Positions 45,079-55,677 of a stretch of 64,000 bases of DNA are shown here, in pieces. Every line of letters starts with the position of its first letter. Position 1 is the first letter of the stretch. Location: positions 1,550,001 to 1,614,000 of the forward strand of contig NZ_CP071444.1 of assembly GCF_017352215.1 (NCBI RefSeq), in the 5' to 3' direction. The DNA is from Alkalibacter rhizosphaerae (GTDB taxonomy: Bacteria; Bacillota; Clostridia; Eubacteriales; Alkalibacteraceae). The notes below the pieces were generated by a model. It was not told where the DNA came from, ran no database searches, and saw nothing but the letters and a program-made list of their open reading frames with translations. The position numbers were made by a program, and so were the translations under genes.

Positions 45079-45651
45079 ATGGAAAACAAGACTATACGCA
45101 TTTTGAAGGAAACGGAAGCACTACTGGAGGGACACTTTTTGCTCTCGTCTGGCAAGCACAGCGAGGGGTACGTCCAGTGCGCCAAAGTCCTTCGGTTCCC
45201 GGACAAGGCGGCAGCCGTACTGGAACCGGTAGTGGAAAAGATCAAGGACCTGGGGATCCAAAAGGTGGCGGGACCGGCCATGGGGGGCGTCATCGTCAGC
45301 TATGAACTGGGCCGCCAGTTGGACGTGGAAGCCATTTTTACGGAGCGAAAAGACGGAGTCATGGAACTTCGCCGGGGATTTGAGATCCTACCGGGAGAAA
45401 AGGTCATCATTGCAGAAGACGTGGTGACCACGGGAAAATCCACCCTGGAGACGAAAGAAGTACTGGAAGCCTTGGGTGCCCAGGTAGTGGGTGTGGCCTG
45501 CATCGCGGATCGGCGTGGAGAGGGTATGGACATCGGTCTTCCCGTCTACGCTTCCGTGGAGCTGTTTTTCCCCACTTACGATCCACAGGATTGTCCCGCA
45601 TGCAAAAGAGGAGAAAAAGCGGAAAAACCGGGCAGCCGGGGGAATGCATGA
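45079..45651 (+). CDS. pyrE: Orotate phosphoribosyltransferase
   Basis: Joins orotate and PRPP to give OMP. The 190-residue protein has the N-terminal hood sequence GHFLLSSGKHSEGYVQCAKVL, the conserved lysine region FTERKDGVMELRRGF, and the PRPP motif VIIAEDVVTTGKSTLE near residue 115. GGTGGAGG precedes the ATG. It follows pyrD after 48 bases and ends 12 bases before carA, inside the operon. Confidence 0.95.
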   Translation: MENKTIRILKETEALLEGHFLLSSGKHSEGYVQCAKVLRFPDKAAAVLEPVVEKIKDLGIQKVAGPAMGGVIVSYELGRQLDVEAIFTERKDGVMELRRGFEILPGEKVIIAEDVVTTGKSTLETKEVLEALGAQVVGVACIADRRGEGMDIGLPVYASVELFFPTYDPQDCPACKRGEKAEKPGSRGNA

Positions 45652-45663
45652 TTGGAGGAGAAG

Positions 45664-46731
45664 ATGATAGGATACCTGCAGTTGGAAAACGGAAGAACCT
45701 TTGAAGGGACCCTCTTCGGCAAGGTGGAAGACGTGACGGGAGAAGTGGTTTTCAACACGGGCATGACCGGATACCAGGAATTGATGACGGATCCGTCCTA
45801 CTACGGGCAGATCGTGACCATGACCTATCCCCTCATCGGCAACTACGGGATCAACCTGGAAGATCTGGAGTCGGACCGGCCCAAGATCACCGGATTGATC
45901 GTCCGGGAACGGGCGAAACATCCCAGCAACTTTCGCTGTGAAATGGATCTGGACAGCTATTTGAAATACAGCGGCGTCACCGGTCTGGAAGGCATAGATA
46001 CCCGGGCCTTGACCAAAGTGATCCGCGATCACGGCACCATGCGGGGGGTCATCACCACCCGGATGTTGACGGACACCCAGCTGAAACAGCGGCTGGATTC
46101 CTACGACAACGGTGATGCGGTCCGTCAAGTCACCGCCAGGGAATCCTATACCCTGGAAGGGGCAGGCGTCCACGTGGCCATTATGGATTTTGGGATCAAA
46201 AACAACATCCTTCGCTCTTTTCAGGCAAAGGGCTGCAAGGTGACCGTCTTTCCGGCAACGGCATCCTGGCAGGAGGTCCTCCAGGTCCGACCCGACGGCA
46301 TCTTTTTGTCCAACGGTCCGGGAGATCCCAAAGACTGTCGGGAGATCCTGGAGAATGTAAAAGAACTGGTGGAGCGAAAACCCACCATCGGCATCTGCCT
46401 GGGCCATCAGCTCATCGCCCTGGCCCTGGGCGGAGATACCCAGAAGCTGGCCTTCGGCCATCGGGGATCCAACCATCCGGTGAAGGATTTGGGCCGGGAC
46501 CGGGTGTTCATCACCTCCCAAAACCACGGATATGTGGTGAAAGACGTTCCCGAATCCATGGAAGTGACCCACATCAGCATGAACGACGGAAGCATCGAAG
46601 GGTTGCGGCACAAGGACAAGCCCATCTTTACGGTCCAATTCCACCCGGAAGCATCACCCGGGCCGTCGGATTCCGACTATATATTTGAACAGTTCATGAC
46701 ATTGCTGGAGGAGGTGGAACAAGGTGCCTAA
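45664..46731 (+). CDS. carA: Carbamoyl-phosphate synthase small subunit
   Basis: Glutaminase subunit supplying ammonia to CarB for carbamoyl phosphate. The 355-residue protein has the N-terminal CPSase domain ([36 protein letters not shown]) and a C-terminal class I glutamine amidotransferase domain with [15 protein letters not shown] (nucleophile Cys) and [12 protein letters not shown] (His, Glu). The start at 45664 is preferred to TTG 45652 because GGAGG is 5 bases upstream. It overlaps carB by 8 bases. Carbamoyl phosphate made here could also feed argF. Confidence 0.95.
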   Translation: MIGYLQLENGRTFEGTLFGKVEDVTGEVVFNTGMTGYQELMTDPSYYGQIVTMTYPLIGNYGINLEDLESDRPKITGLIVRERAKHPSNFRCEMDLDSYLKYSGVTGLEGIDTRALTKVIRDHGTMRGVITTRMLTDTQLKQRLDSYDNGDAVRQVTARESYTLEGAGVHVAIMDFGIKNNILRSFQAKGCKVTVFPATASWQEVLQVRPDGIFLSNGPGDPKDCREILENVKELVERKPTIGICLGHQLIALALGGDTQKLAFGHRGSNHPVKDLGRDRVFITSQNHGYVVKDVPESMEVTHISMNDGSIEGLRHKDKPIFTVQFHPEASPGPSDSDYIFEQFMTLLEEVEQGA

Positions 46732-49700
46732 ACGAGAAGACATAAAAAAAGTACTGGTGATCGGTTCCGGTCCCATCGTCATCGGCCAGGCGGCGGAATT
46801 CGACTATTCCGGGGCCCAGGCCTGCCAAAGCCTGAAAGAAGAAGGAGTGGAAGTGGTATTGGTCAACTCCAACCCGGCCACCATCATGACGGACCGGGAA
46901 GTGGCGGACAAGGTCTACATCGAACCCATCACTCTGGAATATGTGGAAAAAGTCATCGCCCGGGAGCGGCCGGACAGCCTGCTTGCCGGTATGGGAGGGC
47001 AAACGGGCCTGAACATGGCCATTGAACTCTACGACGCAGGCATTCTGGACAAATACGGGATCAAGGTGATCGGCACCTCCATCCCTTCCATCAAAAAAGG
47101 GGAAGACCGGGAGGAATTCCGGGCCCTTATGGAAGAGATCGGCCAGCCCGTCATCGAAAGCATCACCGTCGGTTCTTTAGAGGATGCGAAAAACTATGCA
47201 GCCAAGATCGGCTATCCTGTGGTTGTTCGACCGGCCTACACCCTGGGAGGATCCGGCGGCGGCATCGCCGATACGGAAGAGGAACTTCTTGCCATTGCAC
47301 AGCGGGGCCTCCAGTTGAGCCGGGTCCGGCAGGTGCTGGTGGAAAAGAGCATCAAGGGATGGAAAGAGATCGAGTATGAAGTCATGCGGGACGCCAAGGG
47401 GAACTGCATCACCGTGTGCAACATGGAAAACATCGATCCCGTGGGCATCCATACTGGAGACAGTATCGTGGTGGCCCCTTCCCAGACCCTCGGCGACAAG
47501 GAATACCAGATGCTTCGAAAAGCATCCCTGGACATTCTGGAGGCGGTGGGCATCGAAGGAGGCTGCAATGTCCAGCTGGCCTTGGATCCCCACAGTTTTC
47601 AATACGCCATCATCGAGATCAATCCCCGGGTGAGCCGGTCCTCCGCCCTGGCCTCCAAGGCCACAGGCTACCCCATCGCCAAGGTGGCGGCCAAGATCGC
47701 TCTGGGATTGGGTCTGGACGAGATCGAGAATGCGGTGACGAAAAAGACCTTTGCCTGTTTCGAGCCCAGCCTGGATTACGTGGTCATCAAGATCCCCAAG
47801 TGGCCCTTCGACAAGTTTTACAATGCAGACCGAAAACTGGGAACGAAAATGATGGCTACGGGAGAGATCATGGCCATCGGAAACAATTTTGAGAGCGCCT
47901 TTTTGAAAGGACTTCGGTCGTTGGAAATCAAAAAATACGCTCTGGACCATGCTGATGCGGCCCAAATGGACCTGGCCCACTTGAAGGAAAAGGTCATGTA
48001 TCCCAACGACGAGCGGATGTTTTACCTGGCCCAGCTCCTACGGCTGGGCTACGACATGGATAAGTTGTCCAAGGATACGGGCATGGACATGTTCTTCCTG
48101 GACAAGATCAAGGGTATCGTGGACCTGGAAGAAGAGCTGAAGGAAATGGCCCCGGAAGCGTTGAGCCGGGATCACTTGTTCATGCTCAAACAGAAGGGGT
48201 TTTCCGACAAGGGGATCGCCGACCTGATCGGGGTGGATCCCAACCACATATACGAACTTCGGCAAATGTACAACATGAAGCCGTCCTATAAAATGGTGGA
48301 TACCTGTGCAGGGGAGTTTGAAGCCATGACCCCCTACTATTATTCCACCTACGACGAAGAGGACGAGGTGGCCATCCGGCCCGGCAGGAAAGTGGTGGTC
48401 ATCGGGTCCGGCCCCATCCGCATCGGCCAGGGCATCGAATTCGACTATTGCACCGTCCACTGCGTCAAGGCCCTTCGGGAGATGGGGATCGAAACCATCG
48501 TCATCAACAACAACCCGGAGACGGTCAGCACGGATTTCAACATTTCCGACAAGCTCTATTTTGAACCACTGACGGAAGAGGATACCTTGAACATCATCGA
48601 AAAGGAGAAACCTGACGGGGTCATCCTTCAATTCGGCGGGCAGACGGCCATCAAGCTGGCCAAGTTTTTCCAGGAAAAGAAAGTGCCCATCCTTGGAACG
48701 GGCCCCCGAGCCATCGATGAATCGGAAGACCGGGAAAAATTCGAAGAGATCCTGGAGCAGCTGGATATTGCAAGGCCCAGAGGGAAAGCCGTCTGGAACC
48801 TGGAAGAAGGGGTCGCCTGGGCTGGAGAGCTGACGTATCCGGTGCTGGTCCGTCCATCTTACGTCCTTGGAGGTCAGGGGATGGAGATCTGCCACCACGT
48901 GTCGGAGCTGGAGTTCTATTTGAAGGACGCTTTTGCCAAGGACCACAAGAACCCGGTCCTCATCGACAAGTACATCGACGGCATGGAACTGGAGGTGGAT
49001 GCCATTTGCGACGGAGAAGAGGTCCTGATCCCCGGGATCATGGAACACCTGGAGCGGGCAGGCATCCATTCCGGAGACAGTATCAGCATCTATCCGCCCA
49101 TCCATGTAAGCAGTGAAATCAAGGAAAAGATCGAAGCCTATACAAGAAATGTGGCCAAAGCTCTTCGGGTCAAAGGCATGATCAACATCCAGTTCATTGA
49201 AAAGGACAAGGAGCTCTACATCATTGAAGTGAATCCCCGCTCCTCCCGTACCGTACCCTATATCAGCAAGGTCACCGGGCTGCCTGTGGTGGACATCGCC
49301 ACCAGGGTCCTCTTGGGGGAAAAGCTGGACGACATGGCCTACGGGACCGGAGTGTACCCGGAATCCAACAAGACCTGCGTCAAGATCCCGGTATTTTCCA
49401 CGGAAAAACTGCCCAAGGTAGAGGCCAGTCTGGGTCCGGAAATGCGTTCCACGGGAGAAGTCCTGGGTGTTGGCGTCACCTATAAGGAGGCCCTGTACAA
49501 AGGATTCATCGCGGCAGGGATGGACCTGTCCCATCGGAAACGCAATGTAGTATTGACCCTTCGCCCCAAAGATAAGGAAGCCTTCATGCCCCTGGTCCGC
49601 AAGATGGCAGACCTGGACTACACCTTTTACGCCACGGAAAATACGGCCAAGCGGCTGGCGGAAGACGGGATCGAAGCCCACACGGTCCACAAGATCAAGG

Positions 49701-49939
49701 AAGGATATCCCACCATCATCGACACCATTCGGGAACAGGACATCGACCTGGTATTCAATACCCCCACCAAGGGCAACGATGCCAAGCGGGATGGATTTGC
49801 CATCCGTCGGACCGCCATCGAAGCGTCGGTGGAATTGATCTCCAACATGGACAAGGCCGTGGCCCTCATCGACTTGTTGCACGACCGCATTTCTGAAGAT
49901 GCCACGGATATCTACGAATTATCGGAATATGGAAAGTAA
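46724..49939 (+). CDS. carB: Carbamoyl-phosphate synthase large subunit
   Basis: Makes carbamoyl phosphate from ammonia, bicarbonate and two ATP. The 1071-residue protein is full length with two homologous ATP-grasp halves. The first opens [21 protein letters not shown] and the second [20 protein letters not shown] near residue 560. It also has an oligomerisation domain (about 410-545) and a C-terminal MGS-like allosteric domain (about 940-1071). The start is GTG at 46724, inside the end of carA, after GGAGGAGG. It is the last gene of the pyr operon. Confidence 0.97.
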   Translation: MPKREDIKKVLVIGSGPIVIGQAAEFDYSGAQACQSLKEEGVEVVLVNSNPATIMTDREVADKVYIEPITLEYVEKVIARERPDSLLAGMGGQTGLNMAIELYDAGILDKYGIKVIGTSIPSIKKGEDREEFRALMEEIGQPVIESITVGSLEDAKNYAAKIGYPVVVRPAYTLGGSGGGIADTEEELLAIAQRGLQLSRVRQVLVEKSIKGWKEIEYEVMRDAKGNCITVCNMENIDPVGIHTGDSIVVAPSQTLGDKEYQMLRKASLDILEAVGIEGGCNVQLALDPHSFQYAIIEINPRVSRSSALASKATGYPIAKVAAKIALGLGLDEIENAVTKKTFACFEPSLDYVVIKIPKWPFDKFYNADRKLGTKMMATGEIMAIGNNFESAFLKGLRSLEIKKYALDHADAAQMDLAHLKEKVMYPNDERMFYLAQLLRLGYDMDKLSKDTGMDMFFLDKIKGIVDLEEELKEMAPEALSRDHLFMLKQKGFSDKGIADLIGVDPNHIYELRQMYNMKPSYKMVDTCAGEFEAMTPYYYSTYDEEDEVAIRPGRKVVVIGSGPIRIGQGIEFDYCTVHCVKALREMGIETIVINNNPETVSTDFNISDKLYFEPLTEEDTLNIIEKEKPDGVILQFGGQTAIKLAKFFQEKKVPILGTGPRAIDESEDREKFEEILEQLDIARPRGKAVWNLEEGVAWAGELTYPVLVRPSYVLGGQGMEICHHVSELEFYLKDAFAKDHKNPVLIDKYIDGMELEVDAICDGEEVLIPGIMEHLERAGIHSGDSISIYPPIHVSSEIKEKIEAYTRNVAKALRVKGMINIQFIEKDKELYIIEVNPRSSRTVPYISKVTGLPVVDIATRVLLGEKLDDMAYGTGVYPESNKTCVKIPVFSTEKLPKVEASLGPEMRSTGEVLGVGVTYKEALYKGFIAAGMDLSHRKRNVVLTLRPKDKEAFMPLVRKMADLDYTFYATENTAKRLAEDGIEAHTVHKIKEGYPTIIDTIREQDIDLVFNTPTKGNDAKRDGFAIRRTAIEASVELISNMDKAVALIDLLHDRISEDATDIYELSEYGK

Positions 49940-49955
49940 CATTGAAAAAAGTAGA

Positions 49956-50005
49956 AACCGGCAAGAGGCGAAGGAAGTTCTCCTTCGTTTCCTGCCGGTT
50001 CTTTT
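49956..50005 (+). terminator. Strong terminator at the end of the pyr operon
   Basis: AACCGGCA (49956-49963) pairs with TGCCGGTT (49993-50000), with an inner CGAAGGA/TCCTTCG stem, followed by CTTTTT. It starts 16 bases after the carB stop. Confidence 0.88.
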
Positions 50006-50042
50006 TGGGTATATACAAAGGCAAGTGTACAGATGAAAGTAC

Positions 50043-50071
50043 TTGACAATACACCTCGTATGGTATAGTAT
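50043..50071 (+). promoter_or_regulatory. Promoter of cymR-cysK
   Basis: TTGACA at 50043-50048 and TAGTAT at 50066-50071, spacer 17 (TATAGT at 50064 with a 15-base spacer is an alternative). It lies 38 bases before the regulator gene. Confidence 0.7.
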
Positions 50072-50109
50072 ATAAAACAAATAGGAATAGTAGGAAAGAG
50101 GGGAACGCG

Positions 50110-50556
50110 ATGAAGATTTCCACGAAAGGCCGGTATGGCATACGAGCCATGGTGGATCTGGCCGTTCATTTTACCGGAGAGCACGAAGCCCTTGGCAACA
50201 TCGCCCAGCGGCAGGGGATCTCCAACAACTATCTGGAACAGGTATTTTCCACGTTGCGAAAAGCAGGGCTGGTGAAAAGCATCAAGGGTTCTCAGGGGGG
50301 ATACCTGCTGGCAAAGGACCCCAAGGAGATCACCGCCAAAATGATCCTGGAGGTATTGGAAGGGGATCTGTCCGTGGTCGATGAAAAAAAAGAAGGGGCG
50401 GCATCCACCGAATCCATCCAATATTATCTAAAAGGACAACTTTGGGAGAAGATCAATAACAGCGTTCAGAAAGTGGTGGAAGACATCACCCTGGATGAAC
50501 TGGCAAAGGGGTATTCCGAATATCTGGGAAACCCGGAGCCCATGTATTACATATAG
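50110..50556 (+). CDS. cymR: Rrf2 family regulator, CymR-like
   Basis: A 148-residue Rrf2-type winged-helix repressor. The N-terminus MKISTKGRYGIRAMVDLA and the GISNNYLEQVFSTLRKAGLVKSIKG-type wing are typical; residues 28-52 form the DNA-reading helix. It has no cysteine at all, so it cannot hold the Fe-S cluster of IscR/NsrR. In Bacillus, the cysteine-free-cluster member CymR represses sulfur genes in complex with CysK, and cysK is the next gene here. A cysteine-metabolism role is inferred from that pairing. Confidence 0.85.
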   Translation: MKISTKGRYGIRAMVDLAVHFTGEHEALGNIAQRQGISNNYLEQVFSTLRKAGLVKSIKGSQGGYLLAKDPKEITAKMILEVLEGDLSVVDEKKEGAASTESIQYYLKGQLWEKINNSVQKVVEDITLDELAKGYSEYLGNPEPMYYI

Positions 50557-50613
50557 GAAACGAGCGAATAGGATAAGGACGAAAAACATAAAAGGAAACG
50601 AGGAGGGAACAAA

Positions 50614-51552
50614 ATGGCAAAAATAGCAAAGAGCATAACGGAGCTCATCGGAAACACACCCCTGCTGGAACTTCAAAACATGAAAGAAGCGGAAGGTTTC
50701 GCCGGCAACATCCTGGCCAAGCTGGAGTTTTTTAATCCCGCCAGCAGTGTGAAAGACAGGATCGGATACGCCATGGTCAAGGACGCAGAAGAAAAAGGCC
50801 TTTTGACACCAGATACGGTGATCATCGAGCCTACAAGCGGGAATACGGGCATCGCCCTGGCATTTGTAGCGGCGGCGAGAAAGTACAAGCTGGTTTTGAC
50901 CATGCCGGAGACCATGAGCGTGGAACGACGAAATCTTTTGAAGCAGTTGGGAGCGAAGATCGTACTCACCCCGGGTAGCGAGGGGATGAAAGGGGCCATC
51001 GCCAAGGCCCAGGAACTGGCCAAAGACTATCCCAAGGCCATTATTCTGCAGCAGTTTGAAAACCCCGCCAACCCTCAGATCCATCGGGAGACCACAGCGG
51101 AAGAGATATGGCGGGACACGGATGGAAAGGTGGATGTTTTCATTGCAGGCATCGGAACAGGAGGAACCATCACCGGAGTGGGAGAAGTATTGAAATCCAG
51201 AAATCCCAAGGTTCAGATCATTGCCGTGGAACCTTTTGATTCGGCCATTCTTTCCGGCGAGAAGCCGGGCCCTCACAAGATCCAGGGGATCGGGGCCGGA
51301 TTTGTGCCCGGGGTATTGAACACGGATGTCATCGACGAGATCGTGAAAGTGAAAAACGACGATGCATTTGCAATGGCGAAAAAAGCCGCCGCCGTAGAAG
51401 GATTGCTGGTGGGGATCTCCGCAGGAGCCGCCCTACATGCCGCCGCGGAAGTGGCTGGTCGGAAAGAAAACAAGGACAAGAACATTGTCGTACTTCTTCC
51501 CGACACGGGAGAGCGATACTTGTCCACTCCCCTGTTTCAAGACAAGGAATGA
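50614..51552 (+). CDS. cysK: Cysteine synthase A (O-acetylserine sulfhydrylase)
   Basis: PLP enzyme making cysteine from O-acetylserine and sulfide. The 312-residue protein has [11 protein letters not shown], the PLP lysine in [14 protein letters not shown] (about residue 43), the substrate loop [12 protein letters not shown], the phosphate cup [13 protein letters not shown] and the C-terminal [15 protein letters not shown]. An AGGAGGG site precedes the ATG. It follows the CymR-like gene by 57 bases and is closed by a terminator, so it may serve both as enzyme and as co-repressor. Confidence 0.96.
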   Translation: MAKIAKSITELIGNTPLLELQNMKEAEGFAGNILAKLEFFNPASSVKDRIGYAMVKDAEEKGLLTPDTVIIEPTSGNTGIALAFVAAARKYKLVLTMPETMSVERRNLLKQLGAKIVLTPGSEGMKGAIAKAQELAKDYPKAIILQQFENPANPQIHRETTAEEIWRDTDGKVDVFIAGIGTGGTITGVGEVLKSRNPKVQIIAVEPFDSAILSGEKPGPHKIQGIGAGFVPGVLNTDVIDEIVKVKNDDAFAMAKKAAAVEGLLVGISAGAALHAAAEVAGRKENKDKNIVVLLPDTGERYLSTPLFQDKE

Positions 51553-51561
51553 CCAAGAACG

Positions 51562-51596
51562 AAATCCCGGATTTTCCAAAAAATCCGGGATTTTTT
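51562..51596 (+). terminator. Terminator after cysK
   Basis: AAATCCCGGATTTT (from 51562) pairs with AAAATCCGGGATTT on the right arm with a very short loop, followed by T to 51596. Confidence 0.88.
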
Positions 51597-51643
51597 CATG
51601 TCCCATACGTTATAATGGATTTTAACGGGAAGGAGGGTTTTCC

Positions 51644-52180
51644 ATGCTTCGACAGGCAAGGCCGGAGGATCTGGCGGCCATCACGGCATTGATGAACGAA
51701 AACATTCGAAATTCTACGGCAGTCTACCATTACGAGGAAAGACGGCTGGAAGATGTAACACGCTGGTACGATGACAAGCAACGTCGCAAACACCCCCTGT
51801 TTGTTGCGGAAGAAGCCGGCGTTTTTTTGGGATACGGCACCTTTGGCCCCTATCGTCCTCATGACGGGTATGCAAGGACAGTGGAACATTCCGTCTACGT
51901 GGATAAAAATCACCAGGGAAAGGGTGTGGGAGGAGCCTTGCTGGAGGCCTTGATCGAGGCAGCCCAAAGGGACGGATATCACGCCATGGTGGCGTATATC
52001 GATGCGGAAAACCAACAAAGCATCCGCCTCCACGAAAGGAAGGGGTTCCAGAATTGCGGCCGTCTTCGGGAGGTGGGATACAAGTTTGGGAGGTATTTGG
52101 ATCTGGTGATCATGGAAAGATTGCTTTTGGAGGAAAAGACAGGAAAAGGAAACCGGGAAGAACCCTGTTCACAGGGCTGA
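51644..52180 (+). CDS. GNAT N-acetyltransferase, phosphinothricin-acetyltransferase-like
   Basis: A 178-residue acetyltransferase. It opens LRQARPEDLAAITALMNENIRNSTAVYHYE, and has the acetyl-CoA loop VYVDKNHQGKGVGGALLEAL (the R/Q-x-x-G-x-G/A motif) and IDAENQQSIRLHERKGF, as in PAT/Bar and YwnH-like enzymes. The true acceptor may be an amino acid analogue or sulfone/sulfoximine, which cannot be told from sequence. AAGGAGGG precedes the ATG. It stands alone between terminator and the fdh promoter. Confidence 0.85.
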   Translation: MLRQARPEDLAAITALMNENIRNSTAVYHYEERRLEDVTRWYDDKQRRKHPLFVAEEAGVFLGYGTFGPYRPHDGYARTVEHSVYVDKNHQGKGVGGALLEALIEAAQRDGYHAMVAYIDAENQQSIRLHERKGFQNCGRLREVGYKFGRYLDLVIMERLLLEEKTGKGNREEPCSQG

Positions 52181-52242
52181 AAATATGATAGAATAAATGA
52201 GTTATCAAAGGCAGATCTCCTCTTGTTTTAAAGATAACGAAA

Positions 52243-52271
52243 TTGACTTTTTATTTTGGGTAAGATAAAAT
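52243..52271 (+). promoter_or_regulatory. Promoter of the formate dehydrogenase operon
   Basis: TTGACT at 52243-52248 and TAAAAT at 52266-52271, spacer 17. A 6-bp inverted repeat GTTATC/GATAAC (52201-52206 and 52233-52238) lies just upstream; its role is unknown. Confidence 0.65.
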
Positions 52272-52346
52272 GTCAGCAGGATTATGCCCATATTTCAGAA
52301 GCAAACGAATAAAAGTAAACGGTATCATACATAAAGGAGTTGAAGC

Positions 52347-55034
52347 GTGAAAATGATCAAATTAACCATCGACAATCAACAGGTAGAAGTGGAAAAGGGC
52401 GCCACCGTATTGGATGCGGCCCGAAAAGCCGGTATTGAGATCCCCACGTTATGTCACGATCCGCGACTGGAAACCAGTCTGGGCGGGGCATGTAGAATGT
52501 GTTTGGTAGAAGTTCAGGGCGCAAGGACCTTGTCCCCATCATGTACCATGCCGGCTACAGACGGAATGGTGGTCAGTACGAAAAGCGAACGAGTCGTTCA
52601 AGGGCGAAAAGTCGTTTTGGATCTTTTGTGGTCCAGACATCCCCACGATTGCTTGACCTGTAGCGCTGCAGGAAATTGCAAATTGCAGGACTATAGCTTT
52701 GAGTACGGAGTAAAAGGTTCCCGATTCGAGAATCCGGAAGAAGAAGAATTTCCTTTGGACTATTCCAACAAATTTTACTATTTCGACCGCAACAAGTGCA
52801 TCTTGTGCGGAAAATGTACGCGCGTCTGCAACGAATTGCAGCAAACCCATGCCATCGGCATGAGCGAACGTGGTTTTGAGACCCACGTAACACCTCCTTT
52901 TGATGATCCTTTGGCCCAGTCCAAATGCGTATCCTGTGGTAACTGCGTTTCCGTTTGCCCGACAGGTGCCTTGGTTGCCAAGAAAACCGATCGTTTCCGT
53001 TATTGGGATGTTCGAAAAGTTCGCACCACCTGTTCTTTCTGCGGTGTTGGATGCCAGATGGAGCTGTTGATCAAAGGCGACAAGATCGTAGAGGTTCAGC
53101 CTTACGATGGCGCAGCCAACAACAACATGCTTTGCGTCAAAGGAAAATTCGGATACAAGTTCGTCAACCACCCGGATCGTCTAAAAACACCGTTGATCAA
53201 ACGGGATGGAAAATTCGAACAGGCAACCTGGGACGAAGCCTATGACCTGATCGTTTCCAAATTGAAGGAAGCCATCGACGATCATGGACCAGATTCCGTT
53301 GCAGGATTCTCTTCCGCCCGATGCACCAACGAAGAAAACTATTTGTTCCAAAAGTTTTTACGGGCAGTAGTTGGAACCAACAACGTGGACCACTGTGCGC
53401 GTTTGTGTCACGCATCCACGGTAGCCGGATTGGCCACCACCCTGGGAAGCGGTGCCATGACCAACAGCAACCGGGAAGCACTCAAGTCCGATGTGATCCT
53501 GGTCAGCGGATCCAATACTACGGAAGCCCACCCGGTCATCGGAGCCCACATCCAACAGGCGAAGGAAAAAGGCGCCAAGTTGATCGTGGCGGAACCGAGA
53601 GAAATCGAATTGGCAAAAGAAGCAGACATCTTCCTGCAGATCAAACCAGGAACCAACGTTGCCTTCTTCAACGGCATGATGCACGTCATCATCAAGGAAG
53701 GCTTGCAGGATAAAGAATATATAGCAGCACGAACTGAAAATTACGAAGAACTGGAAAAGATCATGGAAAGCTATCCGCCGGAAAAAGTGGCGGAGATCTG
53801 CGGCATCGATGCAGAGGACCTGATCGCAGCAGCCAAAATGTATGCAGAAGGGGAAAGGGCAGCCATCTATTATTCCATGGGTGTCACCCAACACTCCACC
53901 GGTACCCAAGGCGTCATGAGCGTTTCCAATCTTGCCCTTCTTTGCGGAAACATCGGAAAAGAAGGAGCCGGCGTCAACCCATTGCGTGGACAAAACAACG
54001 TACAGGGAGCCTGCGACATGGGCGCATTGCCAGGAGATTATCCGGGATACCAAAAAGTCATCAATCCGGAAGCCCAAGCCAAGTTTGAAAAGGCCTGGGG
54101 ACGATCCCTTAACAACAAGGCCGGCTTGACCATAACGGAAGTCGTCAACGGCGTGGAAGACGGATCCATCCAATTCCTCTATGTCATGGGTGAAAACCCG
54201 GCGGTATCCGATCCGGACACCACCCACGTGGAAGCGGCATTGAAAAAAGCCAACTTCATCGTAGCTCAAGACATCTTCATGTCAGAAACTGCTGAATTTG
54301 CCGACGTGGTATTGCCGGCAGGATCTTTTGCAGAAAAAGACGGTACCTTTACCAATACGGAGCGACGCATCCAACGGGTTCGACAAGCATTGAAGCCCAT
54401 CGGAGAGTCCAAGCCGGACTGGGTCATTCTGACGGAACTGATGAATAAAATGGGATACGAAGCATCCTACAGCCATCCATCCGAGATCATGGACGAAATG
54501 GCCAGCGTCACACCCCAATATGGTGGAATTTCTTACGATCGAATCGACGAGGAAGGTCTGCAATGGCCTTGCCCGACGAAAGAACATCCTGGAACTCCCG
54601 TATTGCATACGGAAACCATGAGCCGGGGACTGGGTCTGTTCAAACCGGCAGACTATATCGAAAGTGCGGAGACGCCGGACAAGGATTATCCATACATCAT
54701 GACCACCGGTCGGATCCTCTACCATTATCACACCAGAACCATGACCAAGAGGGTCAAAGGCATCGATGTCATGTTCCCGGAATCCTACATCGAGATCAAC
54801 CCGATAACGGCCAGCCGACTGGACTTGGCAGATGGAGACAAGGTAAAAGTTGCTTCCAGAAGAGGCGACATCGTCACCACAGCAAAAGTAACGGACAAAG
54901 TAGTGGAGGACGTCGTATTCATGCCATTCCACTTCTACGAGAATGGAGCGAACCGATTGACTGGAACCGCGCTGGATCCAACAGCCAAGATTCCGGAATT
55001 GAAGGTCAGCGCCGTCCGTTTGGAAAAAGCATAA
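52347..55034 (+). CDS. fdhA: Formate dehydrogenase alpha subunit with NuoG-like iron-sulfur N-terminus (cysteine form)
   Basis: Mo/W-bisPGD enzyme interconverting formate and CO2. The 895 residues start with a 2Fe-2S domain (TLCHDPRLE and GGACRMCLVEV), a His-type 4Fe-4S site (HPHDCLTCSAAGNC), two ferredoxin 4Fe-4S sites (CILCGKCTRVC, CVSCGNCVSVCPTG), and the pterin-domain cluster CSFCGVGC. The active site reads DHCARLCHAST, so residue 354 is Cys (TGT), not selenocysteine. GTG at 52347 follows AAAGGAG. No diaphorase or hydrogenase partner genes adjoin, so the electron partner is unknown. mobA and fdhD follow. Confidence 0.93.
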   Translation: MKMIKLTIDNQQVEVEKGATVLDAARKAGIEIPTLCHDPRLETSLGGACRMCLVEVQGARTLSPSCTMPATDGMVVSTKSERVVQGRKVVLDLLWSRHPHDCLTCSAAGNCKLQDYSFEYGVKGSRFENPEEEEFPLDYSNKFYYFDRNKCILCGKCTRVCNELQQTHAIGMSERGFETHVTPPFDDPLAQSKCVSCGNCVSVCPTGALVAKKTDRFRYWDVRKVRTTCSFCGVGCQMELLIKGDKIVEVQPYDGAANNNMLCVKGKFGYKFVNHPDRLKTPLIKRDGKFEQATWDEAYDLIVSKLKEAIDDHGPDSVAGFSSARCTNEENYLFQKFLRAVVGTNNVDHCARLCHASTVAGLATTLGSGAMTNSNREALKSDVILVSGSNTTEAHPVIGAHIQQAKEKGAKLIVAEPREIELAKEADIFLQIKPGTNVAFFNGMMHVIIKEGLQDKEYIAARTENYEELEKIMESYPPEKVAEICGIDAEDLIAAAKMYAEGERAAIYYSMGVTQHSTGTQGVMSVSNLALLCGNIGKEGAGVNPLRGQNNVQGACDMGALPGDYPGYQKVINPEAQAKFEKAWGRSLNNKAGLTITEVVNGVEDGSIQFLYVMGENPAVSDPDTTHVEAALKKANFIVAQDIFMSETAEFADVVLPAGSFAEKDGTFTNTERRIQRVRQALKPIGESKPDWVILTELMNKMGYEASYSHPSEIMDEMASVTPQYGGISYDRIDEEGLQWPCPTKEHPGTPVLHTETMSRGLGLFKPADYIESAETPDKDYPYIMTTGRILYHYHTRTMTKRVKGIDVMFPESYIEINPITASRLDLADGDKVKVASRRGDIVTTAKVTDKVVEDVVFMPFHFYENGANRLTGTALDPTAKIPELKVSAVRLEKA

Positions 55035-55059
55035 GATACACGATGAAAGAAGGAAAGTC

Positions 55060-55665
55060 ATGAAAGAATTCGGAACGGCCATTGTACTGGCCGGAGGGAA
55101 AAGCAGCCGAATGGGCTTCGACAAGCAGCATTTGATGCTGCATAACAGTCGACTGGTCCAACGGATCACAGAAACCCTTTTAGACGCATTCGATCAAGTC
55201 GTTTTGGTCACACAAACGCCGGAATTGTACGGCGGACTTTCTGTTGAAACAGTAGAAGACAAGTATAAAGGCATGGGTCCCCTGGGGGGGATCCATGCCG
55301 GTCTTTTAGCCGCAGAGAGCCAATACGCCTTTGTCATTGCCTGCGACATGCCGGGCCTTGACCTGAGATACATCGAATTCATGAAAGACCGGCTGCGGGG
55401 ATCCGACTATCAGGCCTGCGTCACCCGGTTTGGCGAATGGATCGAGCCTTTTCATGCCTATTATTCCAAGGACCAGATCCAGGACATGGAAGCCTTTTTA
55501 GAGACGGGAAGAAAATCGGTGAACCGGTTTTTGGACGGTCAAAAGACCTTGTACGTTCCGGAATCGGAAGCGAGAAAATTCAGCCCTGATTGGGAAATGT
55601 TTTATAATTTGAACACCCGGGAAGACCTGGCCCACTACATGACCAGAACCAGGGAAAGCAGCTAA
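55060..55665 (+). CDS. mobA: Molybdenum cofactor guanylyltransferase
   Basis: Adds GMP to molybdopterin to form the guanine dinucleotide cofactor that FdhA needs. The 201-residue protein has the nucleotidyltransferase motif IVLAGGKSSRMGFDKQ at residues 8-23, GPLGGIHAGL and the VIACDMPGLD metal site. AGGAAAG precedes the ATG. It lies 25 bases after fdhA and 12 before fdhD, so it is cotranscribed with its client enzyme. Confidence 0.93.
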   Translation: MKEFGTAIVLAGGKSSRMGFDKQHLMLHNSRLVQRITETLLDAFDQVVLVTQTPELYGGLSVETVEDKYKGMGPLGGIHAGLLAAESQYAFVIACDMPGLDLRYIEFMKDRLRGSDYQACVTRFGEWIEPFHAYYSKDQIQDMEAFLETGRKSVNRFLDGQKTLYVPESEARKFSPDWEMFYNLNTREDLAHYMTRTRESS

Positions 55666-55677
55666 GGAGGGGGATCG

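Noticed and set aside
48038-49882. 614-codon minus-strand frame inside carB
   Set aside because: Shadow of the carB coding strand, His/Asp/Gln-rich nonsense composition.
53406-53408. Possible selenocysteine codon at the formate dehydrogenase active site
   Set aside because: The codon is TGT (Cys), not TGA, and the frame is continuous without a SECIS requirement.
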